This document shows, one piece after another, positions 25,542-34,577 of a DNA stretch of 64,000 bases. Made by a program: the position numbers and the translations under genes. Within the stretch, counting starts at the first letter, position 1; every line of letters begins with the position of its first letter. This DNA is from Exiguobacterium sp. 9-2 (GTDB lineage Bacteria; Bacillota; Bacilli; Exiguobacteriales; Exiguobacteriaceae). Location: NCBI RefSeq assembly GCF_036287235.1, contig NZ_CP142850.1:1080001-1144000 (forward strand). Reading direction: 5' to 3'. The notes beneath the pieces are model-generated. The model was not told the origin of the DNA. It did no database searches and worked only from the letters and a program-made list of their open reading frames with translations.

Positions 25542-26783
25542 ATGTCAGAACGCGTCATCGTCGTTGGTTGCCAGCTCCCCGGTGTCCCGGATCATGTCTA
25601 TGAAGAATCGGTCGCGGAGCTCGAAGCACTCGTAACGACTGCGCATGGTGTCGTCGTCGGTCGTTTGGATCAAAAACGACAAGCAATTGACCGCCGTACG
25701 TTCATCGGAAAAGGAAAGGTTGAGGAACTCGTTGCGTTAGCAGACGAACTTGAACCTGATTTAATCATATTCAATGCTGAAGTCACGCCCGGTCAAATGA
25801 AAAATATCCGGATTGCCTTATCAGACCCGGAAGCGATCAAGTTGATCGACCGGACGCAGTTGATTCTCGATATCTTCGCTGGACGTGCCCAATCACGCGA
25901 AGGGAAATTGCAGGTCGAACTGGCACAGATGAGTTATCTGTTGCCACGTCTTGCTGGGCAGGGAACACAACTGTCACGTCTTGGTGGCGGAATTGGAACA
26001 CGTGGACCAGGTGAGTCGAAACTCGAGACGGATCGTCGTCATATCCGGCGCCGCGTCGATGAGATTTCGAAACAACTCGAGACATCCGTCGCGCATCGTG
26101 CCCGTTACCGGGAACGTCGCAAAGAGAACCAGACGTTCCAAATCGCACTCGTTGGTTATACGAATGCCGGCAAATCAACGATCTTCAACCGATTGACTCA
26201 AGCCGACACATACGAAAAGGATGAGTTGTTCGCGACGCTCGATCCGTTGACACGTCAAGTCGATTTGCCAGAAGGTGGGCAAATCCTCCTGACGGATACG
26301 GTCGGTTTCATTCAAGATCTGCCGACAAAGTTGATCGCAGCGTTCCGTTCGACACTCGAGGAAGTGCTAGAAGCGGACTTGATCCTCCACGTCGTCGATG
26401 CGTCGAGTGAGCATTACTTGAACCAGATGCAGACGACGAACGATGTTCTCGATGAACTCGGTGCCGGTGACATCCCGCAGCTAGAAGTCTACAACAAGAA
26501 GGACCAGCTGAACCGTTTGTTTACAGGCGGGAAACTGTTGATCTCTGCACTTGATCCGCAGGACATCGAGCGTTTGATTGAAGAGATCGAACGTTCAATC
26601 AGTGAGATCCTCGAGTATCTCGAGATCCGCATCCCGGTTGATGGTTTTGCTCATTACAATCCGGCAAAGGAAGTCATGATGAACTTGAAGGAATCGTTCG
26701 AAGAAGATGGTTCTGTCATTCTTAAAGGTTACTTGCGTAAAGATACGCGTCTATATGCGACATTGAAACAATACGAGGTGTAA
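25542..26783 (+). CDS. hflX: Ribosome-associated GTPase HflX
   Basis: 413 residues. The N-terminal HflX domain (RQAIDRRTFIGKGKVEEL) and the Gly-rich segment RLAGQGTQLSRLGGGIGTRGPGE precede a coiled linker and a GTPase domain with G1 GYTNAGKST, G3 DTVGFIQDLP and G4 NKKD. HflX splits stalled or hibernating 70S ribosomes under stress. Start after AAAGGAATG; ynbB follows two bases after its stop, as in B. subtilis. Confidence 0.96.
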   Translation: MSERVIVVGCQLPGVPDHVYEESVAELEALVTTAHGVVVGRLDQKRQAIDRRTFIGKGKVEELVALADELEPDLIIFNAEVTPGQMKNIRIALSDPEAIKLIDRTQLILDIFAGRAQSREGKLQVELAQMSYLLPRLAGQGTQLSRLGGGIGTRGPGESKLETDRRHIRRRVDEISKQLETSVAHRARYRERRKENQTFQIALVGYTNAGKSTIFNRLTQADTYEKDELFATLDPLTRQVDLPEGGQILLTDTVGFIQDLPTKLIAAFRSTLEEVLEADLILHVVDASSEHYLNQMQTTNDVLDELGAGDIPQLEVYNKKDQLNRLFTGGKLLISALDPQDIERLIEEIERSISEILEYLEIRIPVDGFAHYNPAKEVMMNLKESFEEDGSVILKGYLRKDTRLYATLKQYEV

Positions 26784-26785
26784 AC

Positions 26786-28063
26786 ATGTTTTCAGAATTA
26801 ACCCATTACGAAACGCTTCGTCCGCTCATTGACCGGGCGGAGGAACAGATCGCTCCGTACGTCAAGAAGGCGCAAGAGGTCGCGGAATATAATCAATTCC
26901 GTGTCCTCGATGCGTTTCGGCGTCACAAGGTCAGTGATTTTCATTTCATGCCGTCAACAGGCTATGGCTACAATGATGAAGGACGCGATACGCTCGAACG
27001 CATCTATGCCGACGTCTTCGGTGCGGAAGCCGGTCTTTGTCGTCCGCAAATCATCAGCGGCACCCACGCAATCGGTATCGCATTGTTCGGTCTATTGTTG
27101 CCGGGCGATGAATTGCTCTATATCACAGGAAAACCGTACGATACGCTCGAAGAGATCGTCGGAATTCGTGGTGACGGACGCGGTTCATTAAAGGAACTGG
27201 GCGTCCACTATGATGTCGTCGAGATGAAAAACGCCGAGACGATCGACGTACCGGCAGTTCTCGAACGGATCACACCGCAGACGAAGGTAGTCGGGATTCA
27301 GCGTTCAAAAGGGTATGCGACGCGACGCAGTCTACCGGTTAATGAAATCGGTGAAGCGATCGCCGCCATCAAAGACGCTCATCCCCATGTCTTGATTTTC
27401 GTCGATAACTGCTATGGTGAATTCGTCGAGACGATCGAACCGACGCATGTTGGAGCAGACTTGATGGCAGGATCGTTGATCAAGAATCCGGGTGGTGGTC
27501 TTGCGAAGACCGGCGGCTATCTCGTCGGTCGGACCGACTTGATCGAACGGGCATCGTTTCGGATGACGACGCCCGGGATCGGAGCGGAAGCCGGTCCATC
27601 GTTATCCGCACTTCCGGATATGTACCAAGGCTTCTATATGGCACCACATACAGTCAGCCAAGCGTTGATGGGCGCGATGTTCACGTCAAGCATGCTCAGT
27701 CAGTTCGGTTTCGACACGGCACCGCACCATACGGCAGAACGGACGGATTTGATTCAATCGGTCTCGTTCCATGCACCGGAGCCGATGATTGCTTTCTGTC
27801 AGGCGATCCAAGCCGCTTCACCTGTCAATGCGCACGCGCTACCGATTCCGGATTATATGCCGGGATATGCGGACGACGTCATCATGGCAGCAGGGACGTT
27901 CGTACAAGGCTCATCGATCGAGTTGTCAGCGGATGGTCCGATCCGTGCACCCTATACTGCATACGTCCAAGGCGGTTTAACGTATAGCCACGTCAAGATC
28001 GCGATCATCTCAGCCGTCAATCACTTGATGGAAAAACAATTAATTCCAGAAAAAAACGTTTAA
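26786..28063 (+). CDS. ynbB: Methionine gamma-lyase/aluminium-resistance family PLP protein YnbB
   Basis: 425-residue PLP-dependent enzyme of fold type I. The likely PLP-binding lysine is in GSLIKNPGGGLAKTGGY; other family segments are STGYGYNDEGRDTLERIYADVFGAE and FVDNCYGEFVE. Annotated elsewhere as aluminium resistance protein or methionine gamma-lyase family; the substrate is not firmly known. It begins two bases after hflX (ribosome site ACGAGGTG), so it is in that operon. Confidence 0.92.
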   Translation: MFSELTHYETLRPLIDRAEEQIAPYVKKAQEVAEYNQFRVLDAFRRHKVSDFHFMPSTGYGYNDEGRDTLERIYADVFGAEAGLCRPQIISGTHAIGIALFGLLLPGDELLYITGKPYDTLEEIVGIRGDGRGSLKELGVHYDVVEMKNAETIDVPAVLERITPQTKVVGIQRSKGYATRRSLPVNEIGEAIAAIKDAHPHVLIFVDNCYGEFVETIEPTHVGADLMAGSLIKNPGGGLAKTGGYLVGRTDLIERASFRMTTPGIGAEAGPSLSALPDMYQGFYMAPHTVSQALMGAMFTSSMLSQFGFDTAPHHTAERTDLIQSVSFHAPEPMIAFCQAIQAASPVNAHALPIPDYMPGYADDVIMAAGTFVQGSSIELSADGPIRAPYTAYVQGGLTYSHVKIAIISAVNHLMEKQLIPEKNV

Positions 28064-28126
28064 TACTAGCATATCTCGTGAAAACGACCTCTGAACGACT
28101 TCATGTAAAGTGATTAAAAAAGTTGT

Positions 28127-28143
28127 GTTAACTTTTCTTACAT
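28127..28143. promoter_or_regulatory. GlnR/TnrA operator upstream of glnR
   Basis: TGTTA-N7-TTACA matches TGTNA-N7-TNACA exactly. It sits 5 bases before the -35 box; a half-site TGTAA lies near 28105. Confidence 0.85.
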
Positions 28144-28147
28144 CGCT

Positions 28148-28176
28148 TGACAAGTTGCCTGACAGAGGTTTATTCT
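28148..28176 (+). promoter_or_regulatory. Sigma-A promoter of glnR-glnA
   Basis: TTGACA, 17 bases, TTATTC (28171-28176), immediately downstream of the GlnR box. Confidence 0.75.
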
Positions 28177-28204
28177 CATGGAGTAAGGAAAAAGGAGGAA
28201 CCAC

Positions 28205-28603
28205 ATGGCAGACTCATCACGCCAGTCCAAGCCACTATTTCCCATCGGAGTCGTTCAAGAGTTGACCGCGTTATCTGCCCGCCAGATCCGATATTACGAA
28301 GAACAGGGACTGATTAAGCCGGAGCGGACAGAGACGAAGCGTCGCCTCTATTCGTTCAACGATGTCGATCGCCTGTTGTCGATTAAGGAATACCTGGATC
28401 AGGGACTGAATATCGCAGGGATCAAATTGATTTTCGAAAACGATCTCGTCAAACGCGAACGCGTTGCGGAGAGCGTCGTCGAGACGCGCCCGGAACTATC
28501 TGACGGCGAATTGTATAAACTCCTGAAAAATGAATTGAAGGAAGCAGGACGACATGGAAAGACGTCGCTCATCCAAGGTGAGCTTGGGCGTTTCTTCAAG
28601 TAA
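28205..28603 (+). CDS. glnR: MerR-family nitrogen regulator GlnR
   Basis: 132-residue repressor of glutamine synthesis, active when feedback-inhibited glutamine synthetase binds it. N-terminal winged helix: LTALSARQIRYYEEQGLIKPERTETKRRLYSFNDVDRL. The C-terminal tail is the region that senses GlnA in B. subtilis. Start after AAAGGAGG; a GlnR box lies in its promoter, so it is autoregulated, and glnA follows 45 bases later. Confidence 0.96.
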   Translation: MADSSRQSKPLFPIGVVQELTALSARQIRYYEEQGLIKPERTETKRRLYSFNDVDRLLSIKEYLDQGLNIAGIKLIFENDLVKRERVAESVVETRPELSDGELYKLLKNELKEAGRHGKTSLIQGELGRFFK

Positions 28604-28648
28604 GGACCTGTAACCATATAAAAACGAATCGGAGAGGGGATTTGTCAC

Positions 28649-29995
28649 ATGACACGTCGCAACATTACACGAGAAGACATTTTGAAAATCGCTAAAGCTG
28701 AGGATGTACGCTTCATTCGCTTACAGTTCACAGATATCCTCGGAACGATCAAGAACGTTGAAATTCCAGTAAGCCAATTGGAAAAAGCACTTGATAACAA
28801 AATGATGTTCGATGGTTCATCGATCGAAGGATTCGTCCGGATCGAAGAATCAGATATGTATCTCTTCCCAGACTTAAACACATGGGTCGTGTTCCCATGG
28901 ACAGAAGATGGAACAGGGAAAGTTGCACGTTTAATCTGTGACATCCACAATCCGGATGGCTCGCCGTTCGCAGGAGACCCACGTGGTCAGCTCAAACGGG
29001 TACTTAAAGAGATGGAAGAACTCGGTTTCACATCATTCAACGTGGGACCAGAGCCAGAATTCTTCCTCTTCAAGAAAGATGAAAAAGGTCGTCCGACACT
29101 TGAATTGAACGACCAAGGTGGATACTTCGACCTCGCACCAGTCGACCTCGGCGAAAACTGCCGTAAAGAGATCGTCATCGAGCTCGAGAACATGGGCTTT
29201 GAAATCGAAGCATCACACCACGAAGTCGCTCCAGGTCAGCACGAAATCGACTTCAAATATGCGGATGCGATCACGACAGCGGATAACATCCAAACGTTCA
29301 AACTTGTTGTCAAGACGATCGCGGCGAAGCACAACTTGCACGCGACATTCATGCCAAAACCACTCTTCGGAGTCAACGGATCAGGAATGCACGCAAACAT
29401 GTCGCTTTTCAAAGGCAACGAGAACGTCTTCTTCGATGAAGGCAACGAAGAAATGCAATTGTCGGATGATGCACGTGCCTTCACAGCAGGTATCCTCAAA
29501 CACGCACGTGCCTTCACAGCGGTTTGTAACCCGACAGTCAACTCATACAAACGTCTTGTTCCTGGCTACGAAGCGCCTTGCTACGTCGCATGGTCAGCCC
29601 GTAACCGTTCACCACTCGTCCGTGTTCCTGCAGCACGTGGACTCTCGACTCGTATCGAAGTTCGTTCAGTCGACCCAGCAGCGAATCCGTACCTCGCGCT
29701 TGCGACATTGCTCGCTTCAGGTCTCGACGGAATCAAGAACAACTTGAAAGCACCGGCTCCAATCGACCGTAACATCTACGTCATGGACAAACCGGAACGC
29801 GTTGCGAACGGAATCGATGATCTTCCATCAACACTCAGCCACGCACTCGAAGTCTTGAAAGCGGATGACGTCGTCATGCACGCTCTCGGCGATCACATCG
29901 CAGAGCACTTCGTTGAATTGAAAGAAATCGAATGGGATATGTTCCGGACGCAGGTCACGGAATGGGAACGCGATCAGTACATGGTCTTGTTCTAA
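28649..29995 (+). CDS. glnA: Glutamine synthetase type I
   Basis: 448-residue enzyme making glutamine from glutamate, ammonia and ATP; partner of GlnR. Motifs: [22 protein letters not shown], the ATP-binding [12 protein letters not shown], and [14 protein letters not shown]. Length and absence of the adenylylation-loop type fit the GSI-alpha form of Bacillota. Start after GAGAGGGG. Its last 54 bases recur at 36517-36570: this is the left attachment repeat of an integrated element, and glnA remains intact across the junction. Confidence 0.97.
   Translation: MTRRNITREDILKIAKAEDVRFIRLQFTDILGTIKNVEIPVSQLEKALDNKMMFDGSSIEGFVRIEESDMYLFPDLNTWVVFPWTEDGTGKVARLICDIHNPDGSPFAGDPRGQLKRVLKEMEELGFTSFNVGPEPEFFLFKKDEKGRPTLELNDQGGYFDLAPVDLGENCRKEIVIELENMGFEIEASHHEVAPGQHEIDFKYADAITTADNIQTFKLVVKTIAAKHNLHATFMPKPLFGVNGSGMHANMSLFKGNENVFFDEGNEEMQLSDDARAFTAGILKHARAFTAVCNPTVNSYKRLVPGYEAPCYVAWSARNRSPLVRVPAARGLSTRIEVRSVDPAANPYLALATLLASGLDGIKNNLKAPAPIDRNIYVMDKPERVANGIDDLPSTLSHALEVLKADDVVMHALGDHIAEHFVELKEIEWDMFRTQVTEWERDQYMVLF
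29942..29995 (+). repeat. Left attachment repeat (attL-like) inside the 3' end of glnA
   Basis: The last 54 bases of glnA, ending exactly at its TAA. They match 36517-36570 with 2 mismatches; 29954-29995 (42 bases) is identical. Confidence 0.85.
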
Positions 29996-29998
29996 GAC

Positions 29999-30040
29999 AT
30001 TCAACCCCTTGAGCCGTGTGGTTTCAAGGGGTTTTTCTTT
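29999..30040 (+). terminator. Terminator downstream of glnA (element side)
   Basis: AACCCCTTGA / CAAGGGGTT stem followed by TTTC. It lies inside the left repeat and so belongs to the element; the other glnA terminator lies beyond the right repeat at 36579-36617. Confidence 0.8.
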
Positions 30041-30860
30041 GTTTTGAAATGCGGGAGTACACTTCTGCTGTAATACCCATACTTCCGTGACCAAGACGTT
30101 TGTGTATATACTTCATATGAGCGCTAGATTCCAGCAAAAGAACTGCGTGAGTGTGGCACAGCGAATGAATGGAAAGCTGGGGGAGGCCATCTTTTTTCAA
30201 TATGCGGGCAAAGGAATTAAAGAGAATAGATTTTGGTATCGCATTTCCATCATTGCGGTACAAAACGAGATTTAAATCATGGTTATAAAAATCCTTCAAT
30301 GCAAGCTTATTTTGATTCTAGTATTTCAAATGAACTGAAGAGCATTGGTTAATGATTGGTTGATGGTGATGATTCGTTTTGACTTATGCGGTTTTGTATC
30401 TCCAAATAATTATTTGTCTTCTTTCGGATCAAAATCCAGTGTCTTGTTAATAGAAAATTTTTTTAGGTCAACGGCAGTCCATTGAAGGGTAGCAGCTTCG
30501 CCTTTGCGCATCCCAGTTTCAACAAGCGCCATAAAAATAGAGCCAGTAATGATAGTTGTTCTGGTAGGCTATTTGTAAAAAGACTGGGATAACGACGGAA
30601 TCAATAAACTGAATTTCTTTTTGCTTTTTCATACCTTTTACGGTTGCACCTAAGCAGGGCTTTCTTTGTAAGATGCCCAGAATAACTGCTTTATTCATGG
30701 CATTATACATTTTTCCATGTACAATTTCTGAAGTTCGTTTACTGTAGCCTTTACCATTTAGATGATTCAAAAACTTCTGATAGAGGATGAGCTTTAAATT
30801 TTTCAGAAGTATACTCTAGAAATAGGAAAAAGATGGTTTTGAATATTGTGTTGATGTACA
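30024..30860 (-). pseudogene. Decayed phage-type integrase (tyrosine recombinase)
   Basis: Pieces of one integrase read in different frames on the minus strand. About 30519-30860 encodes the core-binding part (FLNHLNGKGYSKRTSEIV); about 30415-30540 encodes FMALVETGMRKGEAATLQW, the first catalytic-Arg box; 30024-30299 encodes the C-terminus SIHSLCHTHAVLLLES...YIHKRLGHGSMGITAEVYS. In the last box the catalytic arginine of HxLRH is Cys, while the nucleophile Tyr remains. Stops and frame shifts separate the parts, so no functional protein is expected. Position beside the left repeat suggests it inserted the island. Confidence 0.8.
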
Positions 30861-30950
30861 AGGTACGTATTTTTGTGGATTGAATCCTCCTTGTATTCCA
30901 TCAACCAGTTAGTCAAGAACGTTTCCAGGGTATATACTTTTTCATTTAAT

Positions 30951-31311
30951 TCAAAGCCCTCCAAAATTCTTTTTTCTTCTTCTGCAGCACTTCCTCATGA
31001 TACGCAAAATACGTTTATGATTCATCGGCCCCCCGATAAGATCGAGCATCTCCATGTAAATACCACGATAGTCGATTTTTCCCTTATGACGATCATGAAC
31101 ATGTTTCAGAAAGAGGTAGTCCGCATAGTCGCGTTCTTCCCGAAGGGAAACACTATCTGTACGTGCGAGCCAGGCGTAATAACCGCTGCGGCTCACTTCA
31201 GCGAGCATACATAGATCCGTCACGAACCGATTCGACGATTGTTTTCGTAAGACAATATTAATTGCCTGATAGCGTTCAGATGCCGTTAGTTTCGGTACTT
31301 CGCCTCTCTTT
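30951..31311 (-). pseudogene. IS3-family transposase orfB, N-terminal fragment
   Basis: Minus-strand remnant with ASERYQAINIVLRKQ, LAEVSRSGYYAWL and the HKRILRIMRK box, typical of the N-terminal part of IS3/IS150 OrfB. It lacks the DDE catalytic core. It abuts the left end of the IS copy at 31312 and points the opposite way; its sequence differs from those copies, so it comes from a related but distinct IS. Confidence 0.75.
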
Positions 31312-32306
31312 TGAACTGAACCCTGAATGATAGACACTTGAAAAAAGTGTATCATTTGGGATTTTTCGTGTGGATACCAATCGCTATAATGAACCTATTC
31401 ATTCAGACGGGAGAAACAAACATGAGTAAAATCACCTTCACTATGACTCAAATCAACCAACTCGAAGAAAATCTGAATGTCGCTTCAGTATCAGAGCTCT
31501 CGATCCAATACACCGCCGAGCCCAAGGTCAAGTCTGTACGTGAGAATATGGAGGGAAAGTGATCTCAACAAATCTTCATGGAGGCCGGATTCGACCTGAC
31601 GATGATCGGGAAACGAAAAGCGCAGTCCGCGTCGAATCGCTGGCAGCAAACGTTCCGAAAAGACGGAGAGGAGGGTCTCCGAAATGATAAACGTGGAAAG
31701 GCTCTGGGCGACGCACGAGCACCGCTGTGCCGAACCGATTGAACCGCGAGTTCCGGCACAGCGAGCCCGGGAAGGTATTCGTGACCGATATCACCTACCT
31801 CCCCATCGCCTCTGGTGGGAACGTCTATCTGTCTTGTGTGAAGGACGTCGCCATACGCGAGATCGTGGCATACAAACTATCCACGGACCTTCGCATGGAC
31901 CTCCTCTTTCAGACGATGAAAAAGCTCGAAGAGCATCTCCAAGGGAATCGACACCTCGAGGCGATGATTTATTCGGACCAAGGCTTTCACTACACCCATC
32001 CGCGCTATCAGCGACTCATTGGCGACCTAGGACTGGTTCAGTCCATGTCCCGTCGGAGCAACTGTCTCGACAACGCACCGATCGAATCGTTCTTTGGTCA
32101 TTTGAAAGACTATGTCACCAACCGTTCGCGCGGATCAGTCGATGAGGTTCGAGAGAAGTTTGAGGACTACATCAGCTATTACAACTGCGAAAGCGGTCAA
32201 TGGGACCTAAAAAAAGATGACCTGGTAGCAATATCGGGACCATCTGATCGCAGCATAGAAAACATAAGCTTTTTATTAAACTGTCTATTTCATAGGGCTC
32301 AGTTCA
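31312..32306 (+). mobile_element. IS3-family (IS150-like) element, copy 1, internally deleted
   Basis: Left end TGAACTGAACCCTGAATGATAGACA; right end is its imperfect inverted copy closing in CAGTTCA at 32301-32306, giving the TG...CA termini of IS3. About 995 bases instead of about 1.4 kb. The orfA part starts MSKITFTMTQINQLEENL (31422) but is cut by an in-frame TGA at 31560-31562; sequence encoding the start of orfB is missing, and the orfB end is frame-shifted. Not autonomous. No matching target duplication was seen. Confidence 0.8.
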
Positions 32307-32344
32307 GAATTAGGGGCGAAGACTGTTTAATCGCTTATATTTAG
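31727..32344 (+). pseudogene. IS3-family transposase orfB catalytic core (copy 1)
   Basis: Encodes the DDE core: FVTDITY (first Asp), MIYSDQGFHYTHPRYQ (second Asp) and NAPIESFFGHLKD (Glu). N-terminal DNA-binding regions are missing. A frame shift near 32215 replaces the normal C-terminus (TPxxYR), so the frame runs 38 bases past the inverted repeat at 32306. The first in-frame ATG is not a natural start. Confidence 0.78.
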
Positions 32345-32441
32345 TAGTTTGCATAGAGTAAAACAATAAATAATAAGGCAATATATGCATTATAAACAAT
32401 TAAAAGAGCATAATTATATAATTACGAAATGTTATAAATTT

Positions 32442-32483
32442 AGGATCCAAATGATATAATAAATAAGATCTTAACTGGATCCT
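32442..32483 (+). promoter_or_regulatory. Promoter of the three-gene island operon with flanking inverted repeat
   Basis: TTATAA (32432-32437), 17 bases, TATAAT (32455-32460). AGGATCC (32442-32448) and its inverted copy GGATCCT (32477-32483) bracket the -10 box and start site, a layout suited to a repressor. The ribosome site GAGGAG begins at the edge of the second arm. Confidence 0.5.
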
Positions 32484-32494
32484 GAGGAGTGATG

Positions 32495-33325
32495 ATGATG
32501 AACCGGAAATTAAATAAGACAGACTTTGAAACATTAAACATTTCAAATATCCCTAGTAATAAAAATAAGTTATTACGATTATTAGAAAATTTTGATAGTT
32601 CTGAATTTACATGGAGGGAAATCTCTGAATTAAATTTAAATACAAAACTTGATATAAGTAATAGTACTTTAAGAAAAATGATAAATCATAGTACAATGAT
32701 TGGTATAATGAATTATAGCAATAGAAAATATTTTCTCTCAGATATATCACACTCATTGCTAACTCAAAAGTGTGATATAGATAATTACTTTTTGAAAATT
32801 TTGAAAGTTAACAACCAATTATTTAATAACGTAAAAATAATTTTATTATTACTTCGGTTATTTAGCGGAACTTTAAGGGTTAAAACGGTTTATACTGTAT
32901 TTTCATATATTGGAAAGGATAGACTAGATCAGAGTGCAGAAGCGTCTGTAGGTAGGAATATAAGAGCTGTTTTTTCAATAATGACTATGATGGGGTTAAT
33001 TACAAGAGATAAAAGTACAATTCATTTAAAAAATAAAACTAAATTGGTTAATGAATTTGGTCTTATAAATATACAATCGATTGAAAAAGAATTTAATGAT
33101 TATATAATTAATGTAAACCGTTTAACAGATTATATAGGGGAATTTTTTGATCCGGAAATTGTATCTAAATTACTATCATGTATTTCAACCTATGAGACAG
33201 ATAATTATATATGGTCTAAAAGTAGTCTATTTAAAAATAAGGGAGAAATTAAAAACATATTTGGTGATTATATTATGACCGTGATAATTAAAAGGAGTGG
33301 GCAAAATGAGTTCAGAAATATTTGA
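32495..33325 (+). CDS. Island operon gene A: helix-turn-helix-like protein, unknown
   Basis: About 276 residues, Asn/Ile/Lys-rich and strongly AT-rich. I do not recognise a family. The N-terminal third (about 25-85, FTWREISELNLNTKLDISNSTLRKMINHS) reads like a winged helix, and 125-185 (LRVKTVYTVFSYIGKDRL...FSIMTMMGLITRDKSTIHL) like a second, so a DNA-binding or scaffold role is plausible. Three tandem in-frame ATGs (32492, 32495, 32498) follow GAGGAG; the second or third has suitable spacing. It overlaps gene B by 20 bases, so the genes are translationally linked. Confidence 0.72.
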   Translation: MMNRKLNKTDFETLNISNIPSNKNKLLRLLENFDSSEFTWREISELNLNTKLDISNSTLRKMINHSTMIGIMNYSNRKYFLSDISHSLLTQKCDIDNYFLKILKVNNQLFNNVKIILLLLRLFSGTLRVKTVYTVFSYIGKDRLDQSAEASVGRNIRAVFSIMTMMGLITRDKSTIHLKNKTKLVNEFGLINIQSIEKEFNDYIINVNRLTDYIGEFFDPEIVSKLLSCISTYETDNYIWSKSSLFKNKGEIKNIFGDYIMTVIIKRSGQNEFRNI

Positions 33326-34577
33326 GTACCTAAAGAAGGCGTTAGATAGAACAGTTCCAATATCTGACCCAGAATATCTAATTGGAGAAGAAGAGTCTTT
33401 TGCGGAATTTAACAGTTGGGTTGAAAATAGTATTACTGGAACATCAGGATTCCTTGGCGGAGTAATACTAGGACAAATAGGTAATGGCAAAACACATTTT
33501 CTAAGATATATAAGACGTCATTTTAACTCTAAAATGATTGGTATTTATGTGCCAAATATGTTTGTCGGTGGTCCATTAGTTAATTCTCTAAATGCTATTT
33601 ATGAATCTTTATTTACTGGACCTGGGAATTATCCTCTTAGAAAATTTTGTGAAGAATGGAAAGAATATAAGGAAAAAAATGAGAAAGAATTACAAGAAAA
33701 ATACTATAGAAATGAAATTTTTAGGTACCTATTAAGATGTGATAATGAAGACGAAGCAAATCTTGTGTTAGATTACTTTTCTAATTTAGAATTATTTCCT
33801 GATCAGCTTAAATTTCTTAGAAGTAAATTTGCTGCAAAAAAGAACTTTATAACTAATGAAAGTGATTTTGCAAAATTTTGTGGAGATGCATTGGAATTTA
33901 TACAAGTTATTACTGGGAAAAGTTTGCTTTTATTGATTGATGAAGTTGATAAGGTGTATTCAGCTGAAACTAAATCGGTATTAAATACAAGTGTTGGACT
34001 AAAAGTATTATCAGCATATCGAGTTTTGTTTGATCATCTAAACTCTAGAAATTTAAATGGTTTAATTTGTGTAGGTGCTACTCCTGAAGCGTGGGATGTA
34101 TTGTCTAATCAAAAGGCATTCGAAAGACGCTTTGTCGGCCGTAATGCATATTTAAAAGTACCAAAAACAAAACAAGATTGCTTTGATTTCATAATTAAGA
34201 GACTTCAAGAGATTAATTATCAACCAGACAGTAAAGATCAAGAATTAATTAAAAATTTAATAGGCAATTTAGATGAAACAAGTTTACGAACGTGGGCGGA
34301 TGTAATAAATAACCTCAGAAATGGTAAGAACTCTTCTGAAACTGTGGTAAAAGAGGATGACCCTGAGGAAATAATTCTCGAAATACTCTCAAACTCTTTA
34401 TATCCACTTACTTGGAGTGAGATTCTGGAACGAAGCGATAAACTTAAGGGAATTTATCCTAAATCTCCGCCAGTATCTAAATTAAGTAAACTTAGTAAGG
34501 ATAATAAAATTAGAATAATTTCGACCAAGCCTAAAACATACGAGTTAATAAGTGAGGATTATTCTTATGATGAGTAA
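33306..34577 (+). CDS. Island operon gene B: ORC/Cdc6-like AAA+ ATPase
   Basis: 423 residues. Walker A GQIGNGKT at 56-63 followed by HFLRYIRRHF, Walker B LLLLIDEVDK with D212/E213, a sensor-1 strand LICVGATPEAW, an FERRFVGR segment that may hold an arginine finger, and a sensor-2-like SLRTWADVINNL. The C-terminus (about 350-415, ILEILSNSLYPLTWSEILERS...KPKTYELI) looks like a winged helix. This arrangement recalls ORC/Cdc6-type ATPases and the small ATPases of BREX-like defence loci, but none of the other BREX genes is present. The ATG at 33306 follows AAAGGAGTG; a GTG at 33297 is too close. Overlaps genes A and C. Confidence 0.85.
   Translation: MSSEIFEYLKKALDRTVPISDPEYLIGEEESFAEFNSWVENSITGTSGFLGGVILGQIGNGKTHFLRYIRRHFNSKMIGIYVPNMFVGGPLVNSLNAIYESLFTGPGNYPLRKFCEEWKEYKEKNEKELQEKYYRNEIFRYLLRCDNEDEANLVLDYFSNLELFPDQLKFLRSKFAAKKNFITNESDFAKFCGDALEFIQVITGKSLLLLIDEVDKVYSAETKSVLNTSVGLKVLSAYRVLFDHLNSRNLNGLICVGATPEAWDVLSNQKAFERRFVGRNAYLKVPKTKQDCFDFIIKRLQEINYQPDSKDQELIKNLIGNLDETSLRTWADVINNLRNGKNSSETVVKEDDPEEIILEILSNSLYPLTWSEILERSDKLKGIYPKSPPVSKLSKLSKDNKIRIISTKPKTYELISEDYSYDE

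Noticed and set aside
30024-30299. Intact small integrase gene
   Set aside because: It holds only the C-terminal third, has Cys for the catalytic Arg, and the rest of the gene lies upstream in other frames with stops.
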